From NCBI RefSeq assembly GCF_001666835.1, contig NZ_LZJF01000072.1, positions 1 to 32,762 on the forward strand: 32,762 nt of DNA, written 5' to 3'. The translations under genes were made by a program, and so were the position numbers. Below, piece after piece: positions 8,362-16,934 of this stretch. Under the pieces are notes generated by a model. The model did no database searches. It was not told the DNA's origin and saw only the letters and a list, made by a program, of their open reading frames with translations. Numbering within the stretch: the first letter of the stretch is position 1; each line of letters starts with the position of its first letter. This DNA comes from Mycobacterium sp. E3251. GTDB taxonomy: Bacteria; Actinomycetota; Actinomycetes; Mycobacteriales; Mycobacteriaceae.

Positions 8362-9096
8362 TCAGCGGGTTCCGGGCGGAAGGCTGGGCGGAGTCGTCGT
8401 CACAGTTGTAATCGGCGTGGACGTGTACGCCGGGCTGCTGGTGACGGTGACGGTGCTCGTGCTGGTGGACGGCGGCGGCACTTCGGTCGTCGTCGTGATC
8501 GTCGTGACGCTGGTCGTCGTCGAGGTCGACGACGTCGTCGTCGCGGACGCCGCGGCGAGCACACCGCAGGCCACCCGCTTGCCCGACTCACCGGTCGAAG
8601 CCCCGCTCAGGTTGTCCGCGTTCTGGTGGACGATCAGCGCGGTGCCCGAGCTGTTCCTCAGGTCCGAGGCGGTGAGCAGGCTGGTGGTGGTGACGAGTTT
8701 CGCCGAGCCGTCGTTGCGCACCTGCAACGCGGTCAGGTCACCGCTGGCCGGAAAGCCGGTGTGGCCCTGCGCCTGGTAGACCGATCCCGCGGACTCGAAG
8801 TCCCCCTCGCATTTGCCGACCCCGTGAACCATGAGCGCGTGGAAACCCGGGCTCAGGACTTGGTTTGGCCCGGCTTCCACGGTCACGGTCGCGTACCCGT
8901 TCGCGAAATCGATGGTGGCGGTGCCGACCTGGTTTCCGTCGGCGCTCTTCAACTGCGTGGTCATCCGCTCGGTGCCGGGGGGCGCGCTGGAGGACGTCGA
9001 CGTGGCGGATTGGCCACCTTGCTGGTTTGAGCATGCTGCCAACGGTGCGATGGTGGCGGCAAGCGCCACGGCCGCGAAGGATACGCCCTTATTCAT
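8362..9096 (-). CDS. SodC-like (Cu,Zn superoxide dismutase family) lipoprotein lacking metal ligands
   Basis: 244 residues. Residues 1-22 are a lipoprotein signal ending in the lipobox LAAC (C22). Residues about 45-182 are a Cu,Zn-SOD domain: NGYATVTV, GFHALMVHGVGKC, GHTGFPASGDLTALQV and GKRVACGV align well with M. tuberculosis SodC. Metal ligands are degraded: the HGLHIH copper motif is here HALMVH (M89 in place of the first ligand, H91 kept), and the GGHYH segment with the bridging histidine is GSVYQ. H112, D120, H157, R174 and the disulfide pair C96/C177 remain. The last 60 or so residues are almost pure Thr/Ser/Pro/Val, an extended and possibly mannosylated tail. Superoxide dismutation is therefore doubtful; binding or structural roles are possible. 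Start ATG 9096 is chosen for the signal peptide; ATG 9129 is an alternative. Confidence 0.85.
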   Translation of the reverse strand: MNKGVSFAAVALAATIAPLAACSNQQGGQSATSTSSSAPPGTERMTTQLKSADGNQVGTATIDFANGYATVTVEAGPNQVLSPGFHALMVHGVGKCEGDFESAGSVYQAQGHTGFPASGDLTALQVRNDGSAKLVTTTSLLTASDLRNSSGTALIVHQNADNLSGASTGESGKRVACGVLAAASATTTSSTSTTTSVTTITTTTEVPPPSTSTSTVTVTSSPAYTSTPITTVTTTPPSLPPGTR

Positions 9097-9133
9097 GGGC
9101 CGGTCGTACCCCGATTGGTCGCGGTCCAAACGA

Positions 9134-9613
9134 CTAAAGCGAACTCAACAGGGCGGCGCGGCCTCGGACGCGAAGCTTATTGAGGGTGGATCGACGCAAC
9201 CGGGTGATGCGCTCGACCATTCGATCTCCGAGTGCATCGAGCATCTCGGCGCTCAAATCTATTGGGGGCGGGCACAAATCGCGTTCCTCTTCGCTGGCGT
9301 GGGCGTCCAGGACCGTGACGAACGAGTGCCACTCGCCCTCGTATTGCGGCACGGTCGGCGAAGTCCGAAGTAGCACCGCCAGCTGATCCCAGACCTGGCG
9401 ATGCTCCGCGTGGGCGATGGCCACCAGCGTGCTGGCCTCCGACACCGCCGGATAGAACAGGTCGTCCTCGATCCGCATGTGGATGTCGAGCTCGATCAAC
9501 AACTCGTCGAGGGCGTCGTGGCGTTCGTCGCAATCCGGGGGTAGCGCGGTGATCGTCTCGCACAGCCCCCGCAAGACCCTGTGGTGTTCGAAAAGCACTT
9601 CGTAGGCATTCAT
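9134..9613 (-). CDS. Hemerythrin-like domain protein
   Basis: 159 residues forming a four-helix hemerythrin/HHE domain. A nearly full set of di-iron ligands is in place: H11 (EHHRVL), H45 and E49 (HMRIEDDLFYP), H71 (HAEHRQVW), and H105 with E109 (HASEEERDLCP). Such proteins bind oxygen, NO or peroxide at a di-iron site. A basic C-terminal tail follows. The ATG at 9613 overlaps the stop of the upstream Rieske gene (ATGA), and GGGGAGGGG sits before it, so the two proteins are made together and may exchange electrons. Confidence 0.88.
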   Translation of the reverse strand: MNAYEVLFEHHRVLRGLCETITALPPDCDERHDALDELLIELDIHMRIEDDLFYPAVSEASTLVAIAHAEHRQVWDQLAVLLRTSPTVPQYEGEWHSFVTVLDAHASEEERDLCPPPIDLSAEMLDALGDRMVERITRLRRSTLNKLRVRGRAALLSSL

Positions 9614-10494
9614 TGCACCCCTCCCCGCACCTCCACAAATCCGTCGCGGATCCGGACCGGGTAACGCGGCAGTGTTGCCGTCGCCGGTCCGCGCAGCACT
9701 TCCCCCGATTCGCAGGCGAAGCGGGAGCCATGCCACGGACAAACGATGCGACCGCGATCGATCCAGCCGTCGTCCATCGGCGCACCGAGGTGGGGGCAGC
9801 GCGCACCGACGGCCAGGACTTGGTCGTCGGTGCGGTAGAGAACCACGCCGATGCCGTCCACCTCGACCCGCTGCGGCTGGCCGTCCAGGGCCGTCGCCGG
9901 CAACACCGGCGTCCAGCGGGCGCCACTGAGCCGAGCGCCCGAGCGGTCCACCCCGGCTCCCGATCCGTATACCAGAGCTCCGCCCAGATAGCCGCTACTC
10001 AGGGTGATGCCGTAGCCAAGCGCACTGCAAGCCATCCCGCGCCGATGGCGACCGTTGCGGCGGTCCCGCCACGACAACGCGTACAGGCTCGTCGCGACCC
10101 CGTTCAGCAAGCCATGGACAACGCCGACCCGTCGCGATTGCTCATGCGTGTGTTGCCAGTCCGTCAAACCGGTCGCGGCCGCCCCGACGCTCCCGGCGAG
10201 GCCGACACCCAACGCGAACCTCGACGCGTCGCGCCATTGCGCGCCACTTCCCGAGAGCATGGAAGCCGCATCCATCGCGACCGTCGTCGTGACCGCTCCC
10301 GTCGGCACCGACGTCAGCGCGGGATGCAGCGGATGGCCGAGCCAGGTGCCGTGCAGCGCATTGCTGACCCGGTCACGATGTCGGCCCATGGCCGCGAAGA
10401 GAAGCGTCAGGGCGTGCTCGAGGCGGTAGCTCGGCCGGTCCAGCCATTCCTGTCGTCCCAGGGCGGTCACTGCTGCGAGTAATCGTTGCTTCAC
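9610..10494 (-). CDS. DUF2231 membrane domain fused to a Rieske [2Fe-2S] domain
   Basis: 294 residues. The N-terminal half has the DUF2231 hallmark LGHPLHPALTSVPTG (H54, H57) and about four hydrophobic segments. The C-terminal half (about 195-294) is a Rieske ferredoxin-type domain with both cluster loops intact: C233-P-H235 (ARCPHLGAP) and C252-P-W-H255 (VCPWHGSRF). It lacks an oxygenase catalytic domain, so it is an electron carrier anchored in the membrane. Start is GTG 10494, right after AGGAGGTG. The stop overlaps the hemerythrin start. The pair lies downstream of whiB3 on the same strand, after a 175-base gap that probably has its own promoter. Confidence 0.88.
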   Translation of the reverse strand: MKQRLLAAVTALGRQEWLDRPSYRLEHALTLLFAAMGRHRDRVSNALHGTWLGHPLHPALTSVPTGAVTTTVAMDAASMLSGSGAQWRDASRFALGVGLAGSVGAAATGLTDWQHTHEQSRRVGVVHGLLNGVATSLYALSWRDRRNGRHRRGMACSALGYGITLSSGYLGGALVYGSGAGVDRSGARLSGARWTPVLPATALDGQPQRVEVDGIGVVLYRTDDQVLAVGARCPHLGAPMDDGWIDRGRIVCPWHGSRFACESGEVLRGPATATLPRYPVRIRDGFVEVRGGVQ

Positions 10495-10669
10495 GGCACC
10501 TCCTGTGCGCGTGAGCGAACCGACGCGGGCTCCTCTGCACGACGGAACGCCCGAAATTGGATTCAGCCAGCCGCGGCCAAGCCCATGACTGATACACGGA
10601 CCGAGACGGCGAATCGTTCAACCGCGTCGTGCGAAAGGTGTGCTGCCCCTTGTGACGATTGATGAACCG

Positions 10670-10978
10670 CTAGGCCGAGCGGCGGATGCCGCGCGTGCGG
10701 CCGATGTCGCCCTTCAGCAACATGTCGCGCTCCGATTCGGACAAGCCGCCCCAAACCCCGTAGGGCTCACCGACTTCGAGCGCGTGGGAACGGCACTCCT
10801 GAATTACCGGGCACTGGCGGCACATTTCTTTGGCGCGCTGCTCGCGCTGCATGCGGGCCCGGCCGCGCTCACCGTCGGGATGAAAGAACATCGACGAGTC
10901 AACGCCGCGGCACAAGCCCTGCAATTGCCAGTTCCAGATGTCGGCGTTGGGTCCAGGTAGCTGCTCCGGCTGTGGCAT
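10670..10978 (-). CDS. whiB3: WhiB3, iron-sulfur redox-sensing transcription regulator
   Basis: 102 residues, nearly identical by eye to M. tuberculosis WhiB3. The four cluster cysteines are C23, C53, C56 and C62 (C-x29-C-x2-C-x5-C), followed by the WhiB turn GVWGG (74-78) and a basic DNA-binding tail (GRTRGIRRSA). WhiB3 holds a 4Fe-4S cluster that reacts with NO and O2, binds the principal sigma factor, and in M. tuberculosis controls surface lipid synthesis and redox balance. The ATG at 10978 follows AGAGAGGG. The redox-type genes just downstream on the same strand are a natural place to look for WhiB3 targets, which is inference. Confidence 0.98.
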   Translation of the reverse strand: MPQPEQLPGPNADIWNWQLQGLCRGVDSSMFFHPDGERGRARMQREQRAKEMCRQCPVIQECRSHALEVGEPYGVWGGLSESERDMLLKGDIGRTRGIRRSA

Positions 10979-11332
10979 TGGTGTTTCCCTCTCTGCACGG
11001 CACGCCCAGTAAGGTCAGGTTCGCGAAGCGATTGTGCAACTGAATTGAAGTGGCGTCACCGATGACTACCCGTCATGCGTAGACGTTAGGGCGGGCGGTG
11101 AATTTGCGTCAATAGCCACTTAGCCCGACAAAGTATGTAATGGTTATAAAAGAATTAACGCCGCGTTCATCTGCCACCCATTGTCGAAACACGCACCGTG
11201 CTACCAGGCAGTTGACCGAAACGAAATTTCCCAGCTCACGGGCCTGTGCGGGGCCGGCCACGATTAGTACAGGACCTATTGTGATTAACAGTTCGGTAAC
11301 GCGAACAGCACAAACTGTTTACTCCTATCGTC
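10979..11332. promoter_or_regulatory. Long divergent intergenic region, whiB3 / Rv3415c-like
   Basis: 354 bases without a supported gene, carrying both divergent promoters. It is less GC-rich than its neighbours, with an AT-rich patch at about 11132-11160 (TATGTAATGG, TTATAAAAG). Near the right end AACAGTT (11287-11293) and AACTGTT (11313-11319) form a 7-bp inverted repeat spaced by 19 bases, with an extra AACAG at 11304-11308. GTAACGC at 11296-11302 resembles the -35 of SigD-type promoters, but no convincing -10 lies at the right distance. Confidence 0.5.
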
Positions 11333-12160
11333 GTGATTGAAACTCGTCACACTTCCGTGATTGGCGGAGAGTTGCACGCCGCCGCCTTCGGCGACCGGCC
11401 CGGTACTTGGCCGCTGCCGACCGCGGTCACGCCGGAGGGCTTATGGCTGCGCGCCGTCGCGGCGGGCGGGCAGGGCCGCTACGGCAGCGCGTACCGCGAT
11501 TTGGCGGCGCTGCGGCGCGAAGCCCCCGCCGGCCGGCTGGCGTCGCTGGCCCACAGCACGCAGGGATCCTTCCTGCGCCAACTCGGTTGGCACATGCTGG
11601 CACGCGGGTGGGATGGGCGCGCACTCGCGCTGGCCGGCAGGGACGACGGGTCCGCCGAGGCGCGGGTCGACGCTCTGATCGGGCTGGCCGCCGACGCGCT
11701 GGGTGTCGATCGCTTCGCGGCGGCGGCGGCGTTGTTGGGCCGCGCGGACTCCGAGCTGGATGCCGGGCCGGTGCCCGAGCGGCAGCCGGTGCGCCGCGGG
11801 TGGGTCGCCGCCGAGCTGGCGATGGCCCGCGGCGACGGCGAAACCGCCGTCCGCCATGCGAACGAAGCGGTGGAGCTGGCGGGTGCCATGGCCGTCCCGT
11901 CGGCGCGGCACGCGGTCAAGAGCGAGGTGGTGCTGGCGGCGGCCCTGTGCAGCGCCGGGGACGTCGAGCGCGCGCGGGCGGTGGCGGAGGCGGCGCTGGA
12001 CGCCACCGGCCGGCTCGGGCTGGTCCCGCTTCGTTGGGCGTTGGCGTGCTTGCTGATTGATCTCGGTAGCGTCACCGTTTCGACACAACAGCTGCACGAA
12101 ATTCGCGATGTCTGCGCAGGCCAAGTGCGGCGCGCCGGTGCGACGTGGCGTTCCGCTTGA
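11333..12160 (+). CDS. Conserved mycobacterial TPR-like protein (Rv3415c homologue)
   Basis: 275 residues, the same length as I recall for M. tuberculosis Rv3415c, which sits at the same place next to sigD. The protein is Ala/Leu/Arg rich and made of repeated helical hairpins (for example YGSAYRDLAALRREAP, VDALIGLAADALGVDRFAAA, ETAVRHANEAVELAGAMAV, DVERARAVAEAALDATGRLG), which looks like degenerate tetratricopeptide repeats. No catalytic motif or signal peptide is seen, so it is probably a cytoplasmic protein-binding scaffold. Start is GTG 11333 with no clear Shine-Dalgarno. It precedes sigD by 90 bases on the same strand and may be co-transcribed. Confidence 0.75.
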   Translation: MIETRHTSVIGGELHAAAFGDRPGTWPLPTAVTPEGLWLRAVAAGGQGRYGSAYRDLAALRREAPAGRLASLAHSTQGSFLRQLGWHMLARGWDGRALALAGRDDGSAEARVDALIGLAADALGVDRFAAAAALLGRADSELDAGPVPERQPVRRGWVAAELAMARGDGETAVRHANEAVELAGAMAVPSARHAVKSEVVLAAALCSAGDVERARAVAEAALDATGRLGLVPLRWALACLLIDLGSVTVSTQQLHEIRDVCAGQVRRAGATWRSA

Positions 12161-12189
12161 AATGGCCTCCGGGCCGTTATTGTCATTTC

Positions 12190-12234
12190 GTAAGTTAGCC
12201 CGGCTAGTTCGCGATGTGTCCGGTTCGTAACGTT
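12190..12234 (+). promoter_or_regulatory. Possible SigD-type promoter elements before sigD
   Basis: GTAAGTT (12190-12196) followed after about 15 bases by CGAT (12212-12215) resembles the SigD pattern GTAACG with CGAT at -10. A closer -35 match, GTAACGTT (12227-12234), has GTCGAT only 12 bases downstream, overlapping the start codon, which is too close. sigD of M. tuberculosis is reported to be partly autoregulated. Confidence 0.3.
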
Positions 12235-12250
12235 GGAGATACCGCCGTCG

Positions 12251-12826
12251 ATGACAATTCAAGGGGATCGTCTCGACGCTGTGGTTGCCAAGGCCGTGGC
12301 GGGGGACAGTAACGCACTACGGGAGGTGCTGGAGACCATCCGTCCGATTGTCGTGCGCTATTGCCGCGCGCGAGTCGGGACAGTCGAGCGGGGTGGGCTG
12401 TCAGCGGATGACGTGGCACAGGAGGTGTGCTTGGCGACTATCACGGCGCTGCCGCGCTACCGGGACCGAGGGCGTCCCTTTCTCGCCTTCCTGTACGGCA
12501 TCGCGGCGCACAAGGTCGCGGACGCCCATCGGGCCGCCGGCCGTGATCTGTCCTATCCGACCGAGGTCATCCCCGAGCGTTGGTCGTCCGACGCGGGTCC
12601 CGAACAGCGGGCCATCGAAGCCGATTCGGTCAGCCGGATGAGCGAACTGCTCGAAATCCTGCCCGCCAAGCAGCGCGAGATCCTGATCCTGCGTGTCGTC
12701 GTCGGCTTGTCCGCCGAGGAGACCGCGTCCGCCGTCGGCAGCACCACGGGAGCGGTCCGGGTGGCCCAGCACCGTGCGCTGTCCCGGCTGAAGTCCGAAA
12801 TGATCGCGGCAGGTGACTGTGCCTGA
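12251..12826 (+). CDS. sigD: SigD, ECF RNA polymerase sigma factor
   Basis: 191 residues. Region 2 is clear (LREVLETIRPIVVRYCRARVG, ADDVAQEVCLATITALPRYRDRG, PFLAFLYGIAAHKVADAHR) and region 4 ends the protein (ELLEILPAKQREILILRVVVGLSAEE, then the helix-turn-helix TTGAVRVAQHRALSRLK). Nearly identical to M. tuberculosis SigD, which directs stationary-phase and starvation genes including ribosomal and lipid genes. ATG 12251 is used; GGAG at 12235-12238 is somewhat far, so an upstream TTG at 12233 or a longer form as annotated in M. tuberculosis is possible. The stop lies inside the rsdA start region, coupling the two. Confidence 0.96.
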   Translation: MTIQGDRLDAVVAKAVAGDSNALREVLETIRPIVVRYCRARVGTVERGGLSADDVAQEVCLATITALPRYRDRGRPFLAFLYGIAAHKVADAHRAAGRDLSYPTEVIPERWSSDAGPEQRAIEADSVSRMSELLEILPAKQREILILRVVVGLSAEETASAVGSTTGAVRVAQHRALSRLKSEMIAAGDCA

Positions 12827-13577
12827 ACCCCTGGACGAATTCGCCCGCACCGACCTGCTTCTCGACGCGCTCGCCGAGCGGCGGCCGGTGCACGTCGGCG
12901 ACCCCGACATCGACGCGATGGCCACGCTGCTGGAGGACTGGCGCGACAACCTGCGGTGGCCACCGGCCAGCGCGCTGGTGTCGGCCGAGGAGGCCGTCGA
13001 CGCCCTGCGCACCGGCCTGGCCGACCGTCGCCGCGGCCGGCGCGGCCTGGCGACGATCGGATCGGTCGCCGCGGCGCTGCTGGTGATGAGCGGCTTCGGC
13101 GCGATGGTGGTCGAGGCGCGTCCGGGGACCCCGCTGCACGGGCTGCACGCGATGTTCTTCGATCAGCCGCGCGTCAACGAAAAGCATCAGGCCTTGCTGT
13201 CCGCCCGGGCCGACCTGGCCAAGGTGCAGGAGTCGATCGACCGGGGCCAATGGGACCAGGCGCAGAACCAGCTCACCGAGGTGAGTAGCTTGGTCCAGTC
13301 GATCGAGGACCCGGCCAGCAAACAGGAGCTGACGAATCAGCTGAAGCTGTTGAATGTCAGGGTTCAGTCGCGCAACCCGAATGCGACGCTGCCGCCCCCG
13401 GCGAACACGCCTTCGGCGTGGTCGACCCCGACCACCGCGGCTCCGACGGCGGCCACTACGCCCTCCGAAGCTTCGCCGATCCCGTCAGTCACGCCGTCGC
13501 CGAGTCAGTCGTGGAGCAAGCACCGGCACCACGGGCAGACGTCGACGCCGCCGGCGGTGACGCCGAACAATCCCTAG
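12813..13577 (+). CDS. rsdA: RsdA, membrane anti-sigma-D factor
   Basis: 254 residues. The N-terminal cytoplasmic part (about 1-75) includes the sigma-binding segment EPLDEFARTDLLLDALAE, one membrane helix follows (about 79-101, LATIGSVAAALLVMSGFGAM), and a periplasmic part has a coiled-coil-like stretch (about 120-185) and a disordered Pro/Ser/Thr tail. RsdA holds SigD inactive until it is degraded; in M. tuberculosis the N-terminus is a target of Clp proteolysis. GTG 12813 overlaps the sigD stop by 14 bases; GTG 12819 is an alternative. It seems shorter than M. tuberculosis RsdA, mostly in the low-complexity tail. Confidence 0.92.
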   Translation: MTVPEPLDEFARTDLLLDALAERRPVHVGDPDIDAMATLLEDWRDNLRWPPASALVSAEEAVDALRTGLADRRRGRRGLATIGSVAAALLVMSGFGAMVVEARPGTPLHGLHAMFFDQPRVNEKHQALLSARADLAKVQESIDRGQWDQAQNQLTEVSSLVQSIEDPASKQELTNQLKLLNVRVQSRNPNATLPPPANTPSAWSTPTTAAPTAATTPSEASPIPSVTPSPSQSWSKHRHHGQTSTPPAVTPNNP

Positions 13578-13581
13578 CGGT

Positions 13582-15751
<2,170 letters not shown>

Positions 15752-15758
15752 GGCTGGG

Positions 15759-16886
15759 ATGGTCGAAATCGGGATGGGCCGCAACGCCCGTCGCACCTAT
15801 GAACTGAGCGAAGTCAGCATCGTGCCGTCGCGGCGCACCCGATCGTCGCAGGACGTGTCGACAACCTGGCAGCTGGACGCCTACCGCTTCGAGATCCCGG
15901 TGGTGGCCCACCCGACCGACGCGCTGGTGTCGCCGGAGTTCGCCATCGAGCTCGGCCGGCTGGGCGGGCTGGGTGTGCTCAACGGCGAGGGCCTGATCGG
16001 CAGGCACGCCGACGTAGAGGGCAAGATCGCCCAGCTCGTCGAGGCCGCCAGCAAGGAGCCCGAACCGTCCGCCTCGATCCGGCTGCTGCAGGAACTGCAC
16101 GCCGCCCCGCTGAACCCCGACCTGCTGGGGGCCGCGGTGGCGCGCATCCGGGAGGCCGGGGTGACCACGGCGGTGCGGGTCAGCCCGCAGAACGCGCAGG
16201 CGCTCACCCCGGTGCTGCTGCAGGCCGGCATCGACCTGCTGGTCATCCAGGGCACCATCGTCTCCGCGGAAAGAGTGGCCAGCGATGGGGAACCGCTGAA
16301 CCTGAAGACCTTCATCTCCGAGCTCGACGTCCCGGTGGTGGCCGGCGGGGTGCTCGACCACCGCACCGCGCTGCACCTGATGCGCACCGGCGCCGCCGGC
16401 GTCATCGTCGGCTACGGCTCCACCCGCGGCGTCACCACCAGCGACGAGGTGCTGGGCATCAGCGTGCCGATGGCGACCGCCATCGCCGACGCCGCCGCCG
16501 CGCGGCGCGAATACCTCGACGAGACCGGCGGTCGTTACGTGCACGTACTGGCCGACGGCGACATCCACACCTCCGGCGAGCTGGCCAAGGCGATCGCCTG
16601 CGGCGCCGACGCGGTGGTGCTCGGCACCCCGCTCGCCGAGTCCGCCGAGGCGCTCGGCGAGGGCTGGTTCTGGCCGGCCGCGGCGGCGCACCCGTCGCTG
16701 CCGCGCGGGGCGTTGCTGCAGATCGCGCTGGGCGAGCGCCCACCGCTGGAGCGGGTGCTCAACGGGCCCTCCGACGACCCGTTCGGTTCGCTGAACCTGG
16801 TCGGTGGCCTGCGCCGGTCGATGGCCAAGGCCGGCTATTGCGACCTCAAGGAGTTCCAGAAGGTCGGGCTGACCGTCGGAAGCTGA
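15759..16886 (+). CDS. guaB3: GuaB3, IMP dehydrogenase/GMP reductase family paralogue
   Basis: 375 residues, the same as M. tuberculosis GuaB3. It is an IMPDH/GMPR-type barrel without CBS domains (start VEIGMGRNARRTYELSEVSIVPSRRT). At the place of the IMPDH catalytic loop it has GVIVGYGSTRGVTTSDE with no cysteine, so the usual covalent intermediate cannot form in the standard way. The phosphate-binding part (VLADGDIHTSGELAKAIACGADAVVLG) is kept. Activity in mycobacteria is not settled to my knowledge. Start ATG 15759, eight bases after guaB2. Confidence 0.95.
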   Translation: MVEIGMGRNARRTYELSEVSIVPSRRTRSSQDVSTTWQLDAYRFEIPVVAHPTDALVSPEFAIELGRLGGLGVLNGEGLIGRHADVEGKIAQLVEAASKEPEPSASIRLLQELHAAPLNPDLLGAAVARIREAGVTTAVRVSPQNAQALTPVLLQAGIDLLVIQGTIVSAERVASDGEPLNLKTFISELDVPVVAGGVLDHRTALHLMRTGAAGVIVGYGSTRGVTTSDEVLGISVPMATAIADAAAARREYLDETGGRYVHVLADGDIHTSGELAKAIACGADAVVLGTPLAESAEALGEGWFWPAAAAHPSLPRGALLQIALGERPPLERVLNGPSDDPFGSLNLVGGLRRSMAKAGYCDLKEFQKVGLTVGS

Positions 16887-16905
16887 GGCCGGGGGCACTG
16901 GCTCG

Positions 16906-16928
16906 TTACCCGTGAGTAAGGCCATACT
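16906..16928 (+). promoter_or_regulatory. choD promoter: inverted repeat and -10 box for a leaderless start
   Basis: CATACT (16923-16928) ends six bases before the choD ATG at 16935 and no Shine-Dalgarno is visible, so a leaderless mRNA is likely. Four bases upstream TTAC (16906-16909) and GTAA (16916-16919) form an inverted repeat spaced by six bases, a possible operator over the promoter. Both are inference. Confidence 0.4.
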
Positions 16929-16934
16929 GGTGCG

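Noticed and set aside
8401..8560. GTC/ACG-rich low-complexity DNA as a possible microsatellite or repeat element
   Set aside because: It is simply the coding sequence for the Thr/Ser-rich tail of the SodC-like lipoprotein; units are irregular.
10495..10669. Possible small gene between whiB3 and the Rieske gene
   Set aside because: Open frames here are short, lack ribosome binding sites and show no recognisable protein; probably a promoter region.
12227..12252. GTAACGTT ... GTCGAT as a full SigD promoter
   Set aside because: The 12-base spacer is too short and the -10 would overlap the sigD start codon.
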